From the NCBI GenBank assembly GCA_020736575.1, contig JAGPYM010000007.1, positions 1,981,474 through 2,045,473 of the forward strand: a stretch of DNA of 64,000 bases, read 5' to 3'. The notes beneath the pieces are model-generated. The model ran no database searches and was not told the origin of the DNA. It saw only the letters and a program-made list of their open reading frames with translations. Positions 33,030 to 43,851 of the stretch are shown piece after piece. The position numbers and the translations under genes were made by a program. The DNA is from Thelonectria olida (lineage: Eukaryota; Ascomycota; Sordariomycetes; Hypocreales; Nectriaceae). Numbering within the stretch: position 1 is the stretch's first letter; each line of letters starts with the position of its first letter.

Positions 33030-34865
33030 TCAACCTCTGCTCCAGATTCGAACTTGAGAATCCTGAGAAACTGATATCAACCTACCATCAGACAAGAAGC
33101 ACAGGCGGCTTACCCTTGACGGATTGCAATTAAGTTCCTGCTTAGTTTGCATACATACTCGACCATCCTTTGTCCTTGGGAGCTGCCAGATTCGAATGGC
33201 AACCCCCCCAAAATAGCGACAAGATGCTATCGCACGACCATCCGGCGCAAAGGAAATCGGGGTCTCTGCGGGTCGGCTCCCGGATTCACTCGTAATACTC
33301 GTGAATCTCCCCTCACGGTCCAGTTCCCATATCATCATGTTTTCCCTGCATGCCGCAGCCAGAAGATTGCCCTCGAGTGGTATGGCAAGCGACAGAAAAC
33401 TGTCCTGAGCGTCGACTCCCAGCTTTTGCATGAGCTGGAGCTCAGATTCATTGATCTTCCACACCCGAATCTCCTTTTGTGAGAGACATACCAGCCTCTC
33501 TTCAACAGAAGCGAATCCGATATCCAAGGGTTGATTCATGACTTGAACACCTTTCGCTTTCTGCTGGTGTAGCTGGCGTTACTGTTGAGTTAATTCCCAC
33601 ACTTGAATTCCGAACTCCGTCCCCCGCTTTCCTCCTATTAGTTGCGGCCGATCTTGGTACTTCGAAGAATGACCTGCCGCGAGGAGCCTGCCTTCACGTG
33701 AAAATGCCATTGTGCTGATATTGGCATCATTGACTTCGTACTGCTTGTCCAGCTCGAACCTCTTGGTTTCGTGATAGTATATCCATAACTGCAACGTTTT
33801 TCCTTGGCCAATGGCAACGGTTTCACCCTCTGGTGAGATGGAAAGTATCACATTTCCCTTGTGAGAATCAATAGTCTGTGTTCTCTGAAATTCGCCAGTA
33901 TCATTCGCCGCCCAGATGTGGACGCTCCCGTCCTCACTAACTACAAATCGGCTACCACTTATCGAGAGAGCAGACTTCCGGATGCTAGAAGAAGTGCTAT
34001 GAGAGGCCCGGTAGATGCGCTGAAGGACGAATGGCGCGCTTGGGTCATGTGGAGTGACAGCAGTGACGGTGGGAGTTGGGCTCATAGGTGCGGAACAACT
34101 TGCTGACTGGACAGGCATGTTCTCTTTGATAAGGTCATCGATTTCATTTCTGAGCCGGCGGACAGCATTACTCCTGTCCTCGCCATATAAAAGCGGCATA
34201 GAGACGCCAAAAATGCCTACAAGGCAGTATGCCCAATCTTCCTCGCGAGTGGTCTGGCGTGTCTCTGCCCATTTGAATCGCTCGTCGACGCCAAACTCAC
34301 GAAGGGGTTCTCCCTGAAGCGCTGGAATAGCTATCCCCGTGATTTCGTGAATTTGTCGCTCTAGAATGCTCTTATCGCCAAGACTGAAGCCCTCCCGCGT
34401 AAAAAGTTCGACAGAGGTTGGTGCAATCAGCTCCTGGAGTGTCCAGCCTCGAGTGAACCATCTACTCTCTCGAAAGGCTGGTTCCCAGAGGGATCGGTCG
34501 CTCGTCTGCTCACGCCTGGTGATCGATGTATCGGACAGGTACACATAGCATCGCTTTGAATCGCGATACCAGCGAAACATGGACGTTATCGCTTCGGAGA
34601 GCTCAGTCATATTCCGTTTGTCGATGCAGCAAGTGTCCACCCAAAAGTATTCTAGGTGGTCACGTTTCGCTTGTTTTGCGCAGAATTTGAGCTTTTCATA
34701 GCCAGGCTTATCCTTCCAAGTACCGCCATCTATGTCTTGGAAGGTGACCTCATCGGTATCTGGTCCCCAGGTGTGCGAAAGTATGGCGTAGGGAGGGATA
34801 GCTTTGCCGCGCAGGTCTCCGGTTAAGCTCAATACGCCATGATGGTCGAGTTTCAAGAGTCGCAT
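33030..34865 (-). pseudogene. HET-domain/WD40-like protein gene with one in-frame stop
   Basis: A 428-codon frame from ATG 34865 ends at TAA 33579-33581, and the same frame reopens at once for another 183 codons to 33030. The N-terminal ~240 residues form a HET domain: YAILSHTWGPDTDEVTFQD, YFWVDTCCIDK, AITSMFRWYRDSKRCYVYLS and RWFTRGWTLQELIAP, with EDWAYCLVGIFGVSMPLLYG closing it. The remainder consists of irregular WD40-like blades (GSVHIWAAND, LQLWIYYHE, IQVWELTQQ, then IRVWKIN, MMIWELDREG, IRIWQLPR, VRIWSRG). No NACHT/NB-ARC P-loop is visible, so this is HET plus WD40 directly. HET proteins trigger incompatibility cell death. The stop removes at least four blades. A CAA-to-TAA change is the simplest cause. 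The first 428 residues may still be expressed. Confidence 0.8.
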
Positions 34866-35720
34866 TGTTTCGAATTGAGATTATTGAGTAGATGACAGCG
34901 GAGGATCGGTACGAATCATGAACTAGACCGAAGAAGTCTGTCTACCTGGAGGCATAGCGAAAGGAGAGAATGAGAAGCTCTGGAGTGATGGTGCGGGAGA
35001 AACAACATCTGCGATGGGCAGATGGCAGAGCCCAAAATATGGCGGGGTAAGGCAGACTTTGAGGCGCTGCTGTCACATGATATCATCATCACTGGTGACT
35101 GAGAACACCTTGCGAGGCAAGCGGATTCACGGGCCGCCGACCTGGAGTTACGTGGCATTGAACCTGATATGTAAAGCAATCCAAGGGATTAAATCATATT
35201 CTTGGCATTAGAGTTGATGTAAAAGAGGATACCGGTTCTGCTCCCAGCTGTCCGAAGCATCCCAAATCTCCTGATTGAAGAGCATACACGTACAGTAGAG
35301 CGCTCAGACACCTCATTGGCAGGTAAAGACTGAAGTTGGGTGCTATCGTGGTTTGGTTATATTATAATGGAGAGGATTGTCGTGCCTATTTCCAGCCGTG
35401 GCGGATTAACAAGGGCCACTGTGTACAGCCGCCCTGTCCCGTCGAGCCGATTTCGCAATTGAATTGGTGCAGTACGAGAGAAGACATTAGCGGAGGACCG
35501 CCCAGATCAACTGGCATCATAGAACAACCTCGCTTACGCATATCAAGCCAAACGGACAAGTGAAAGGGGCAGTTGAACTAACTACTAGACCATGTGGTCG
35601 CAATATAAGAGGAGACATTAGCGGAGTGCGGAATGACTTGACGAGACTGGCATATTTTGGCCTTTCTACTATAGGGAGTAAGTGAATCCAACCTAATCTC
35701 AGTGAATGAGAGTTGAATCG
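34866..35720. other. Intergenic, nothing recognised
   Basis: About 850 bp upstream of the HET gene. The 13-mer GACATTAGCGGAG occurs twice, near 35485 and 35613, without obvious meaning. No gene was recognised. Confidence 0.45.
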
Positions 35721-36276
35721 ATGGCTGACACTGGCCCTCTTCGCTGCTGTAGAGAGTAAGTGAATTGGCAGGTTGCCGAGATTATATCGCCATCTGCTTC
35801 ATTCGAACCGGAATGCTAACTTGCTACGCTTTAGTGGAGATTCTTCTAGTAGGGACTCGGGCATCCACCCGTGGCAGCAACGCATTCAGCGTCTCAAGGA
35901 CAAGAAGACCCAGGGTGGTGATGAGGAATCCCAATAGATGAACGGGCCCCTTCAAGAGTCGACGAATATGGGATCGATGGCTGTATCCATGAGTGCCGAC
36001 CAAGCCATCAACCACGCGGACGTGAACCTATCCAACCTCCCGGTAGCTGGTGACTCGCTGTATCCGGTCGAACAGAGTGTGGTGTTGGGCGATCTACTGG
36101 GTCAAGATGACCTTTCTATGCCCCTGAATGGGTGGGGTGGATCGGAGGTGATCCCGGGCCTGGCCAACTTTATGGGCATGACTGGCGACTGGTTGGCTGA
36201 TGGCGTAAAAGAATCTCTCGGTCTATCGAACTTGGGAGTCAATAGATACGGGACGATAAACTGTAGACGGATGTGA
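35721..36276 (+). pseudogene. Unrecognised short gene or gene 3' fragment with in-frame TAG
   Basis: Exons 35721-35755 and 35835-35937 (intron GTAAGT, GCTAAC branch, TTTAG) encode 45 residues including GIHPWQQRIQRLKDKKTQGG and end at TAG 35935-35937. The next codon, in the same frame, is an ATG that opens 112 further codons to a TGA at 36274-36276, with acidic/glycine-rich text such as SVVLGDLLGQDDLSMPLNGW and PGLANFMGMTGDWLADGV. If TAG was once CAG, a single ~158-residue protein results. The style is that of the C-terminal activation region of a fungal transcription factor, but no DNA-binding domain lies upstream. Family not recognised. Confidence 0.4.
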
Positions 36277-36307
36277 GACATCTGAATGTATATCTGAACT
36301 AGCTAGC

Positions 36308-37235
36308 TTAAGAAAACCAGGTCTTGGGTCTCTCCAGAAGTTCTCCATCTAGGAGAATATCGACCTTCTCGTTATAGAAACATACCAGCCCAGCAACAGC
36401 TGCACTTTCGTGGGTTGGGGTCCTGTAGTACCACACGAGATTCTCCTTCTCGACTCCTCCAACCACGATATTGTAGTACTCCGCTTCGCCTTTGTACGGA
36501 CACTTTGTCACCAAGTTGCTCTTTCTGAATGTGCCCTGCACCACTGATGTCAAAGGGAGGTAGTACCGTGTTGGCAGTCCCGTTTCCAGCAGGTGCACAG
36601 ATGAAGCCGACTTTGCCACGGTCACCCCCTCAATCTTGACTTCGACAGTGCGAGTCGAGGGCAGAGTTTCGATGCGTTTGAACGGATCCTTGGGATGCAC
36701 GTGGATGGGAACGTCCTCTTCAAGCCATTGATCTGTAGGAGCTATTAGTCCGTATCTTCACGCAACCGAATCAAAAAGCATCATGACTAACCCATGGCTT
36801 TGAACTCAAGCCGAGCCAAGCCTTTCAGGACTCCCAAGTGATCATCATCTACAAACCGAATCACCTGATCTGTGGTGACTTCTGCAATGCCGCCTTTGGC
36901 CGAGATCGTCAGCTCGACAACGGCTCCAACGACCTTGCCGTTTTTCTCGATAGTCTCCTTGTCTCGCAGTTTGCAATTCTTCAGCTCAGAGACGGGAAAG
37001 TAATATTGGGGATACCCATCGTGTTCCCAGACATGGATGGCCTTGGTGGTATCCAAAATGTAGGTGTGATTGTGAATAACACGGACTCTTCGAGTCGTTA
37101 TGTGCGTCTTTCGGGGCCCATTCTCCAAGAGATGGTGGATTAAGTCTGAGTTTTGAGGTTAATTCAAAGGTTGGAGAATGGCAACTATTATAACGTACCC
37201 AAAGGCGAGCTCATGGCACCCGGCCGGGGAGGCAT
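36308..37235 (-). CDS. Protein with two DUF427 domains, 3 exons
   Basis: Exons 37235-37199, 37145-36792 and 36732-36308 give 271 residues. The short first exon encodes MPPRPGAMSSPL and joins to DLIHHLLENGPRKTHITTRR, the usual start of this family; the third exon starts at DQWLEEDVPIHVHPKDPFKR. Two copies of the small beta-rich DUF427 fold are visible: residues ~30-115 (VRVIHNHTYILDTTKAIHVW, YPQYYFPVSEL) and ~150-265 (VEVKIEGVTVAKSASSVHLL, TRYYLPL, TKCPYKGEAEYYN, NLVWYYRTP). The TKCPYKG(E/T)A motif is diagnostic. Function is unknown in fungi; it is probably a soluble cytosolic protein. The gene is intact between two damaged ones. Confidence 0.88.
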
Positions 37236-37662
37236 TTTAGTGATTCGTTGTAACAAAGTCTCCGGAAACAGGGAACAACTCAAGTCAGAGGATTATTCGA
37301 AGTATAATATCTTAATGAAGTGAGAGAGGATGATGATGCTTAAGGGTGGGTGCGGAGTATAATCTCCAAATTTCTTGCTTAGAAATTGTCTTTTTCTCTG
37401 CTTACTTGTAGTTATTTTTAGACCAACTTTGCTCAAGCTGTTTAAGGACTAGTTAAAAAGTATGATGTAAATGATTATTTTATTCCGTAATGTACCTGTC
37501 ACCGATGCGTCGCATCCAACCAAGCCCTCCTTCTCCCTGTTGTCCGTTCCATCTACGCGCCTCAAGATCCGTCCACGTTCGATATTCCTTCACTATCATT
37601 ATGAGAGAAAGGACTTATATAAGAAAGAACATCAGGGCTTCTAACAGGTTATACTCAGTCCT
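37236..37662. other. Intergenic, nothing recognised
   Basis: About 430 bp, somewhat AT-rich, between the DUF427 gene and a decayed gene. No feature was supported. Confidence 0.45.
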
Positions 37663-40028
37663 TTAATCCAACCCGCTAATAACACACTTTCTTGCTCCCT
37701 CCATTCTAGCTTCCTTAACTTCCTTAATTATTAATATCTGAGGGAAAATCTTCCGCAGTTTTCCAACCAAACCGACATCCTTAATCTCCAGGTATACTGT
37801 CCGATTTTGGCCTCTAGGAGCTGATAGCACTGTGGCCTTGAGAGTCGATCTTTTTGAATTGACCCAAAAGCTCTTTCCAACTTTCAGTTCTCGCTTAGAC
37901 AAATCATGACTTCCTGAAGAGTCTGATATCTCGTACAGGGCCACCCGTGTCGCGAGGACGAAATTCCCAAATCCTTCCCGAGGTTCCCATCTTCTCCCTG
38001 TGCCACACTTCCGATCTGCTGTTTCCAGACACATTGAAGTAATGCAAGCGAAGGTTGCAATGTCGCAGTTGGGTTTCAGTACTTGCAACCAGCCACTGGG
38101 GGCGGTTCTGAGAACTCTCACGGGCTCGCCTGGTGATACCCACGCCGCGTCGAACTGCTCGTTGGCCAGAACACCTGTGTGTTTGAGTCTCTGGAAAACA
38201 GCAAAAGTCAGCTTATTGAACTTATGCATCTTGCTCTCTAGGGTGGTTTCCTGCTCCGTATCACGTCTGGCACATGCGTTTTGTAGCCAGTGCAGTACGT
38301 TATCTGACCCTTGCAACACGCTGACAATCTCCGTCGCCGATTCTTCAGCAGTCTTCTGAGGAATGGTTGGAAACTTCTCTCTGTCCAAGATTGATCCAAC
38401 TTGAGTGACTAGGTCTCGAAGGCGGACCCTCACCATGACCTTTGTGCACATGCTGACGAAGAGTCCGCACATAGTATCCAGTTCGACCAGTAGGTCTCTG
38501 TCCTTCTTTTGTAGCAAGGTGTCTTTGATCGGTCTGCCTGGAACAACTTCCCATACTCCCGTGAACTGAGTTCCCACGTACTGGCTGAAGCCTCATTGGA
38601 TTTCAAAGCCGGATAGTCTCATATAACCCTCAGCAGTCCCAACATCCTTCAGGTCGAGTCTTTGACGGCGGTCGCGGTCGAACTCCTCATTATCGTAAGC
38701 ACAGTCATGGTTGAGGCTTGCTGGCGCGTTAGATGAGAAAGTTCGACCTGGAGGAGGCTGCATTTGGTGACGCACATGTGCCACCTGAGGCTCGAGAACG
38801 AGTTTAAAGCCAGCACCGTGCCCGGTGCCGGATGCACTCCCAGGACCAGCAGCGCCCATACCCGTAGTCGGGTTTTGTGAAGCACCGATGCGGATTCTGG
38901 TGGACAGGTCCACACACGTGTCTTGGTCAGCTTGTGAGTCTGTTGAGGGCTTTGACAAAGGGGCCTCGCAGTTGGAGTATGCTTCCCAATGCCACATGGG
39001 CGGAGAAGCTTTTGAGCCTGTCCTGCATGGTTTGATCTGTCCGCCACCAATGTCGAAGCTCTTGAGTGATTGATTTACTGTGCCGTCATCTCCATGATAC
39101 TTAACGACTTCAAGCTCCTGCGCTGGGGCCCAGAGTGACAAGACCTCGGCTGGTGAAGCCACTACGTCCATCGGGATTCGGACGTCGTTTCGTCCATCTC
39201 CAAATACCAGTGCCCTTCGCCTCAACATATTTGCCAAGCAAGACGCTGATTGCGAAGTCGCAAATATGCTGGTCGTGGGATGTTGGGACTGAGGGAAGGC
39301 AGCTCCGTTGAGAACGAACTCGGTAACATCATGTTCCAGAAAGCAGAATTCAAACGGCGACACGGAGCCACGAATGTTTGACTAAACTACCAAGCTAAGG
39401 AGCTGTGCAGCCAAGGCTACATGATGCAGAGCCGGTAACAGGTCTACGCTAGGCTTCTCCTGGCTGAGATTTAGGCCGAGGATACCGGTTGCTCCGAGAA
39501 TTGGGATGATCGATCTAGCGAGTCTTTTTACCAATGATGCTGTTGTCGGTCTATCTCCTTTCATCTGGCTGACTGTGGTTGTCCTATTGGGAGCAACAGC
39601 GCGGCTTTCATCAGCTGGTTTTCCAAGGCGCGCCACTGGTGGCGAGTAGACACACTCGAGGCTCTTGAAATTCGTGAAGAAATCCTCGATGACGGATATC
39701 TCAATAGAAGCGGCAGACAGAAACGGCTTTTTGTCTTGTTTCTTCCAGCCGTGGTGTTGCTCGCCGTAAAGAAAAGCAAGCGTTCCCAACATCTCTCTTC
39801 CTGCCTACAAAGGGCGATAGCAAGCCGAAGATTGTCAATTATGTAAGATATTTGAGCGATGAGTGGCTTAACGTCTCTGAAGGCCCCCTCGCGGTTGTAA
39901 GGAAGAAATGAAATCTTGGCGCGGAATCCTTTACCGGACGTGGCTGACTTGTCGAATTGGACGTGTCGGCGGAATTTAGTAAGAAATGCGGGCTTGATAT
40001 ATTTGTAAGATATAGTATGGAGGCGCAT
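37663..40028 (-). pseudogene. Large unrecognised gene with at least three disabling changes
   Basis: From ATG 40028 one frame runs to about 39800. The reading then continues in a second frame that stays open from about 39792 to 37663, except for TAG at 39382-39384 and TGA at 38593-38595. Together about 780 codons are readable. The text is not low complexity: HDVTEFVLNGAAFPQSQHP, RRRALVFGDGRNDVRIPMDV, WLQVLKPNCDIATFACITSM and LRKIFPQILIIKEVKEA. No domain I know is evident. The middle is Gly/Ser/Pro-rich, possibly a linker. TAG could come from CAG and TGA from CGA or TGG, the changes RIP makes. It directly borders the RIP-damaged transposon block. Confidence 0.6.
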
Positions 40029-40349
40029 ATTAAAAGTCCTCGCTTGTATTAAAATATAGGGCTAGCTAATTAGGGAATAGTATTATTAAATTAGTATAAG
40101 GGCCTTTCCTGCCCTTTCTTATACTCGTTTCTACTTTTAAAAGCAATTATTTCCTATATATAATAAGAAATTCACTTAATTTAAGCTTAAATAGCTTGCT
40201 ATTTAAGTTTCTTTTAAGTAGCTTCCTAAGTTATAATAGCTTTCTTATAAGTTTTAAGGGCCCCTTTTTTTATAATTTATCTTTTTATTTAAAGCTAGTA
40301 GGGCTCTATTATATTAAAGTCTAGCAAGTTATTATATTAAAGTAACTTT
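40029..40349. other. AT-rich spacer at the edge of the transposon block
   Basis: About 320 bp of AT-rich sequence between the decayed gene and the first target-site duplication. It is probably the edge of RIP leakage. Nothing identifiable. Confidence 0.5.
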
Positions 40350-40363
40350 ATAATATAAGTTAT
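40350..40363. repeat. Target-site duplication, copy A, left
   Basis: ATAATATAAGTTAT, identical to 41253-41266 on the other side of copy A. Confidence 0.85.
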
Positions 40364-41252
40364 CTTTACGATCGGTGATTTTTATTATTGTTTAAACTCT
40401 TGGTGTATTTTGCTGCCTGGTTGCCTTGCTCTATTTCCATTGGTTTGAATGCCCTTGGACCCACTTTAACCTTTTCCAGACTTTCCTTTTTCGTCTAACC
40501 TTTTTGGCCCCCCCACTTTTTCAACCCTTGCGTCCATTTGACCCACTTTTTGTCTTCGAATTTTCCTCCCCTTTCAGGCAACCATTCGGATCGTCGCCAC
40601 CGCGCACAGCAGCTCCTGGAGCCACGGCTTGTAGGCATCTGATTGGATCGTCTTGACAAATCGCTTGTCGTTATCATCAAGACAGTTTTTTCTTTCCCTT
40701 TTGAGAAGTCGCGTAAGGTCTTTAACTTCCTGTTCGAGGAAGTTGCGATAGTATTGACGCACATCGGGTCTTTCGACTAGGATCTTATAGCCTAAAATGA
40801 CTAGGTTGATCCTTTAATTAACACTTAGTGGCGTGTCTGTATTGGGCAGTGCAGGGATGCCTAGGAGTTGTGACTCCTTTAGGTGCCTATTGAGGTCTCT
40901 TATTGGCTTAATATGCTCGAGGAAATCTGCATATCCCGATATATAGCGAGTAGCTGCGCGGCTTCCGTTATCTAGTTGGATTGTATTGCGTTTAATTGAT
41001 AAGAAGTTGGGCATTTTGGCTGTTATATGTTATATTATTGGTCGAGTTGTGCGGACCAGGGTCGGATGGAGAGGTGCTTTTATATTGGAGGCCCGGAATA
41101 AGGTTCCTTGAGTAAGGTTTACTTGGCGGGGACTTTTACCTTGAGACCAACTGTGAGCCCTATTGAGAAGCTTATTGTGATAGATACAAGGCTAGGGTTT
41201 GGCCTGTATCGACCTCTATTGTGTGCCTAGATTATCGGCTTTTTTAACAATA
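40364..41252 (-). mobile_element. Unclassified ~0.9 kb element, copy A
   Basis: 889 bp in minus orientation, framed by perfect 14-bp direct repeats ATAATATAAGTTAT at 40350-40363 and 41253-41266. It starts (element sense) TATTGTTAAAAAAGCCG and ends with AATAATAAAAATCACC plus ten more bases to TAAAG. It is much less AT-rich than its surroundings, so it is relatively young. Its ends match copy B closely, but in opposite orientation. It carries a TATA-like box (about 41075-41082) and a coding stretch from ATG 41014. I find no terminal inverted repeats, no poly(A) and no recognised reverse transcriptase, transposase or Pol III boxes. Confidence 0.8.
40574..41014 (-). CDS. ORF inside copy A of the 0.9 kb element
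   Basis: ATG 41014 opens 66 codons (MPNFLSIKRNTIQLDNGSRA ... NTDTPLSVN) to TAA at 40814-40816. The same frame then continues for 79 more codons (RINLVILGYKILVERPDVRQ, EVKDLTRLLKRERKNC, KPWLQELLCAVATIRMVA) to 40574. Without the TAA the product would be ~146 residues, mostly helical and basic, with a possible coiled-coil or leucine-rich centre. Copy B has the same TAA, plus an earlier stop of its own. No family recognised. It may be an ORF of the element's autonomous parent. Confidence 0.45.
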
Positions 41253-41266
41253 ATAATATAAGTTAT
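41253..41266. repeat. Target-site duplication, copy A, right
   Basis: Identical to 40350-40363. It overlaps the left duplication of the older copy C (41258-41271), showing that copy A inserted right at the edge of copy C. Confidence 0.85.
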
Positions 41267-41363
41267 ATTATTATTTATTAAAATAAGCTTAGTACTAATA
41301 TATAATAAAGGTTAATACAAGTAAAACCCAGCCTTATATTTATTATAATAAGCTTTTTTATAA

Positions 41364-41765
41364 CAATCTGGTCAATTCCTAATAGATAAAACTAGAGGGT
41401 TCTAGGTTTATATTAGTAGAAAGATTAGGGCGTTAAGGTCTAAGTAATATAATAGGTTATTACATCTAGTAATATACTTAAAGTAAATAAGTATAACCAA
41501 GTTATATTAAAAGCTAAAGTAGCTATATCTATTTAATATATTAAATAAATATATTTATATATTAGCTACTTTTATAAGTTAATTATAGTTAACTTAAGTT
41601 AAACTAACCTAATTTAACTTATATAATTAAATTAAATTAAACTAACCTAGTTTAATATATATAAAATGCTTTATATTTATAAGGTAGTTTTTATAAATTT
41701 ACTAGTTTTACTATAGCTAACCGCCTGGTCCCCTATGGGGTTATAATATGGGCTATAATATAATA
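41364..41765 (-). repeat. Left LTR (3' LTR) of the Gypsy element
   Basis: About 400 bp starting near TGGTCAATTCC, near-identical in direct orientation to 53806-54205, with differences nearly all C/T or G/A. Exact ends are blurred by mutation. Confidence 0.8.
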
Positions 41766-42999
41766 TCTTCCTTTTATTAGTCTTATTTTTAAAACTATAT
41801 AAGTAGGCTATAGTCCTATAAGTTAGTTCCCTAACTAATTTACCTTTATTTCCTTCCTTTTCTAACTAATAATATATTAGGTTATATTATTAAAACTATT
41901 TTACATTTAAAAATTATAGCCAGGAGATATAATAATCTTATTAAAATAATTAAAATGTTTAATTTTAAAATACTATACTATTCTACTTATTTTAAGGCTA
42001 ATTATTATTCTTATATAATAGTAAAAGGTAAATAGTAATATAACTTCTATATAAAGAAAAAGTATATCTAATATAATTTTAATAGTATTACTTTTTAAGC
42101 ATATTTATAAAAATAAGTGTTTAGTTTATTTTTTACTAATAGGTTGTAATTGCTTATATTTTATATAAGAAAGATTATTTAAAGGAGTAAAAGGAGTAAG
42201 TAAAGGCTAATTTATTAAAAGCTTTAGTTTAATTATAATAGTTATATTATTAGGAGAAATATTTATAAGAGAAGATAGTGGAAATAGTTTATTAAGGTTA
42301 TAAGAATTTAAATAAGTTAAAGGAGTTAGAATATTAGGACAAGGAGGAGCGCCATTCTACTAAGGTAGGGGCTCTTTTTAAGATTTAGCTTTTAAAAAAC
42401 TATAGGATTATTAACTAAAATGCAGTTCCTTTTAAAGTTTTATTTGCTTTTAATACTACTAGTAGAAATCTTTTAATAGGCGCTATATATAAGTAAGATA
42501 TTTTAATAGTTTTTATATATTTTCTAACTTCTTATATCCTTTCTATTTAATAAAGTACTTAACTTATTTTATTTTATTAAGTTATTTCTTTTTTATACTA
42601 AGGATTTTTTCTACTTTATATTTTTTAAAATCCTTAATTTTAGTTTCCAGTTTATTCTCTATTTTAATTATAATTATTTCTTTAGTTAGTTTAAGTAAGG
42701 AAATATAAAAGATTAGGTAGTATCTTGATTTAAAGTCTAGTTTATAGTTGTTTTTTAAGATTTTTTCTAAAATTTTATAAGATCTAATATATTTATAATT
42801 AAGTTTTTTATTTAATTTTTTTATATTAATATTTTTTATAATAAGAAGTACTATATCTCCCTTTAAAAAGGTTAGTTCTTTTAACCTTTTCTAATTATAA
42901 TATTTTTTATACATTTTCTAAATAAAAGAAAGTTTTATATATATTTCTTTATATAAATTTTTAAGTTAGTTTAATATAAGGATAGCTACTAGTATAAGT

Positions 43000-43720
43000 A
43001 GTTTATTCCTTAAATTTTTATAAGTATTAGGGGTAAATCTAAAGTTTATATAGCTTAGTATAATTTTAGTACTCTTATTAGTTATAATATTATAAGCTAA
43101 TTATACTATTAGTAGCTTTTTAATCCAGTTGTTTTAAATGTAGTTAATATAGTAATAAAGGTAGGTTTTTAAGATTTAATTTATTTATTTAATTTATCTA
43201 TTAACTTAAGGTCTCTAAACTATAATTAACTTATAATTTAATCCAATTCTTATTATAAGGTATTATTAAAAGTTTAAAAAAAAGGGTAGTTCTCTATTTA
43301 AAATAATTGTATTAAGTAGTCTATATATGCTAATAATATTTTATAAGAAAATATAAGAAAATTCTTTTATATTTATTACTTTTTAATATAAAATAAAATA
43401 GGAAAATTTAATAAGTCTATTAATAATAATTAGAATACTATTATAAGCTATACTTATAATAGGGTTTAATAATAGGAATAGTTTTATAATAAAGTCTATA
43501 GTAATTAAATTTTATAGTTATTTTATAACTAGTATAGGCTACAGTTCTCTATAAGGTTTATATTATTATGCCTTTATTTTATTATAAATAAGGTATTATT
43601 TAATAATTTTTTTAATTATTTCTTTTACTTTAGGAAATAAGAATATTGTTTTAACTTATTTAAGGGTTTTATTAATTTCTTAGTATTTATAGAGCGGGTG
43701 TTTATAAATTTCCTATATAA
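43000..43720 (-). pseudogene. Gypsy integrase region, RIP-destroyed
   Basis: Minus-strand reading through stops shows the zinc-finger/core order of a Gypsy integrase: HPLYKY..INKTLK, PYREL.PI, ITIDFIIKLFLLLNP (first catalytic Asp region), LIIINRLIKF, LPFFLNF, GLNYKLIIV, NRQIKQINQ and WIKKLL...LAYN. Nearly every departure from the family can be explained by C-to-T or G-to-A change. Dead. Confidence 0.7.
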
Positions 43721-43851
43721 GACCTTTTTATAAGTATTTTAATACTTATTACTTATTTGTTTTTTTATTACTTAGTAATTATTTATTATATTTTAAAATC
43801 TATTTAAATAGTAAATTTCCCTATTTTATTATATATATTATTATAAGAGTA

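Noticed and set aside
35485..35625. Duplicated 13-mer GACATTAGCGGAG as a regulatory site
   Set aside because: Only two copies, no palindrome and no gene with a fitting promoter position; could be chance or a small local duplication.
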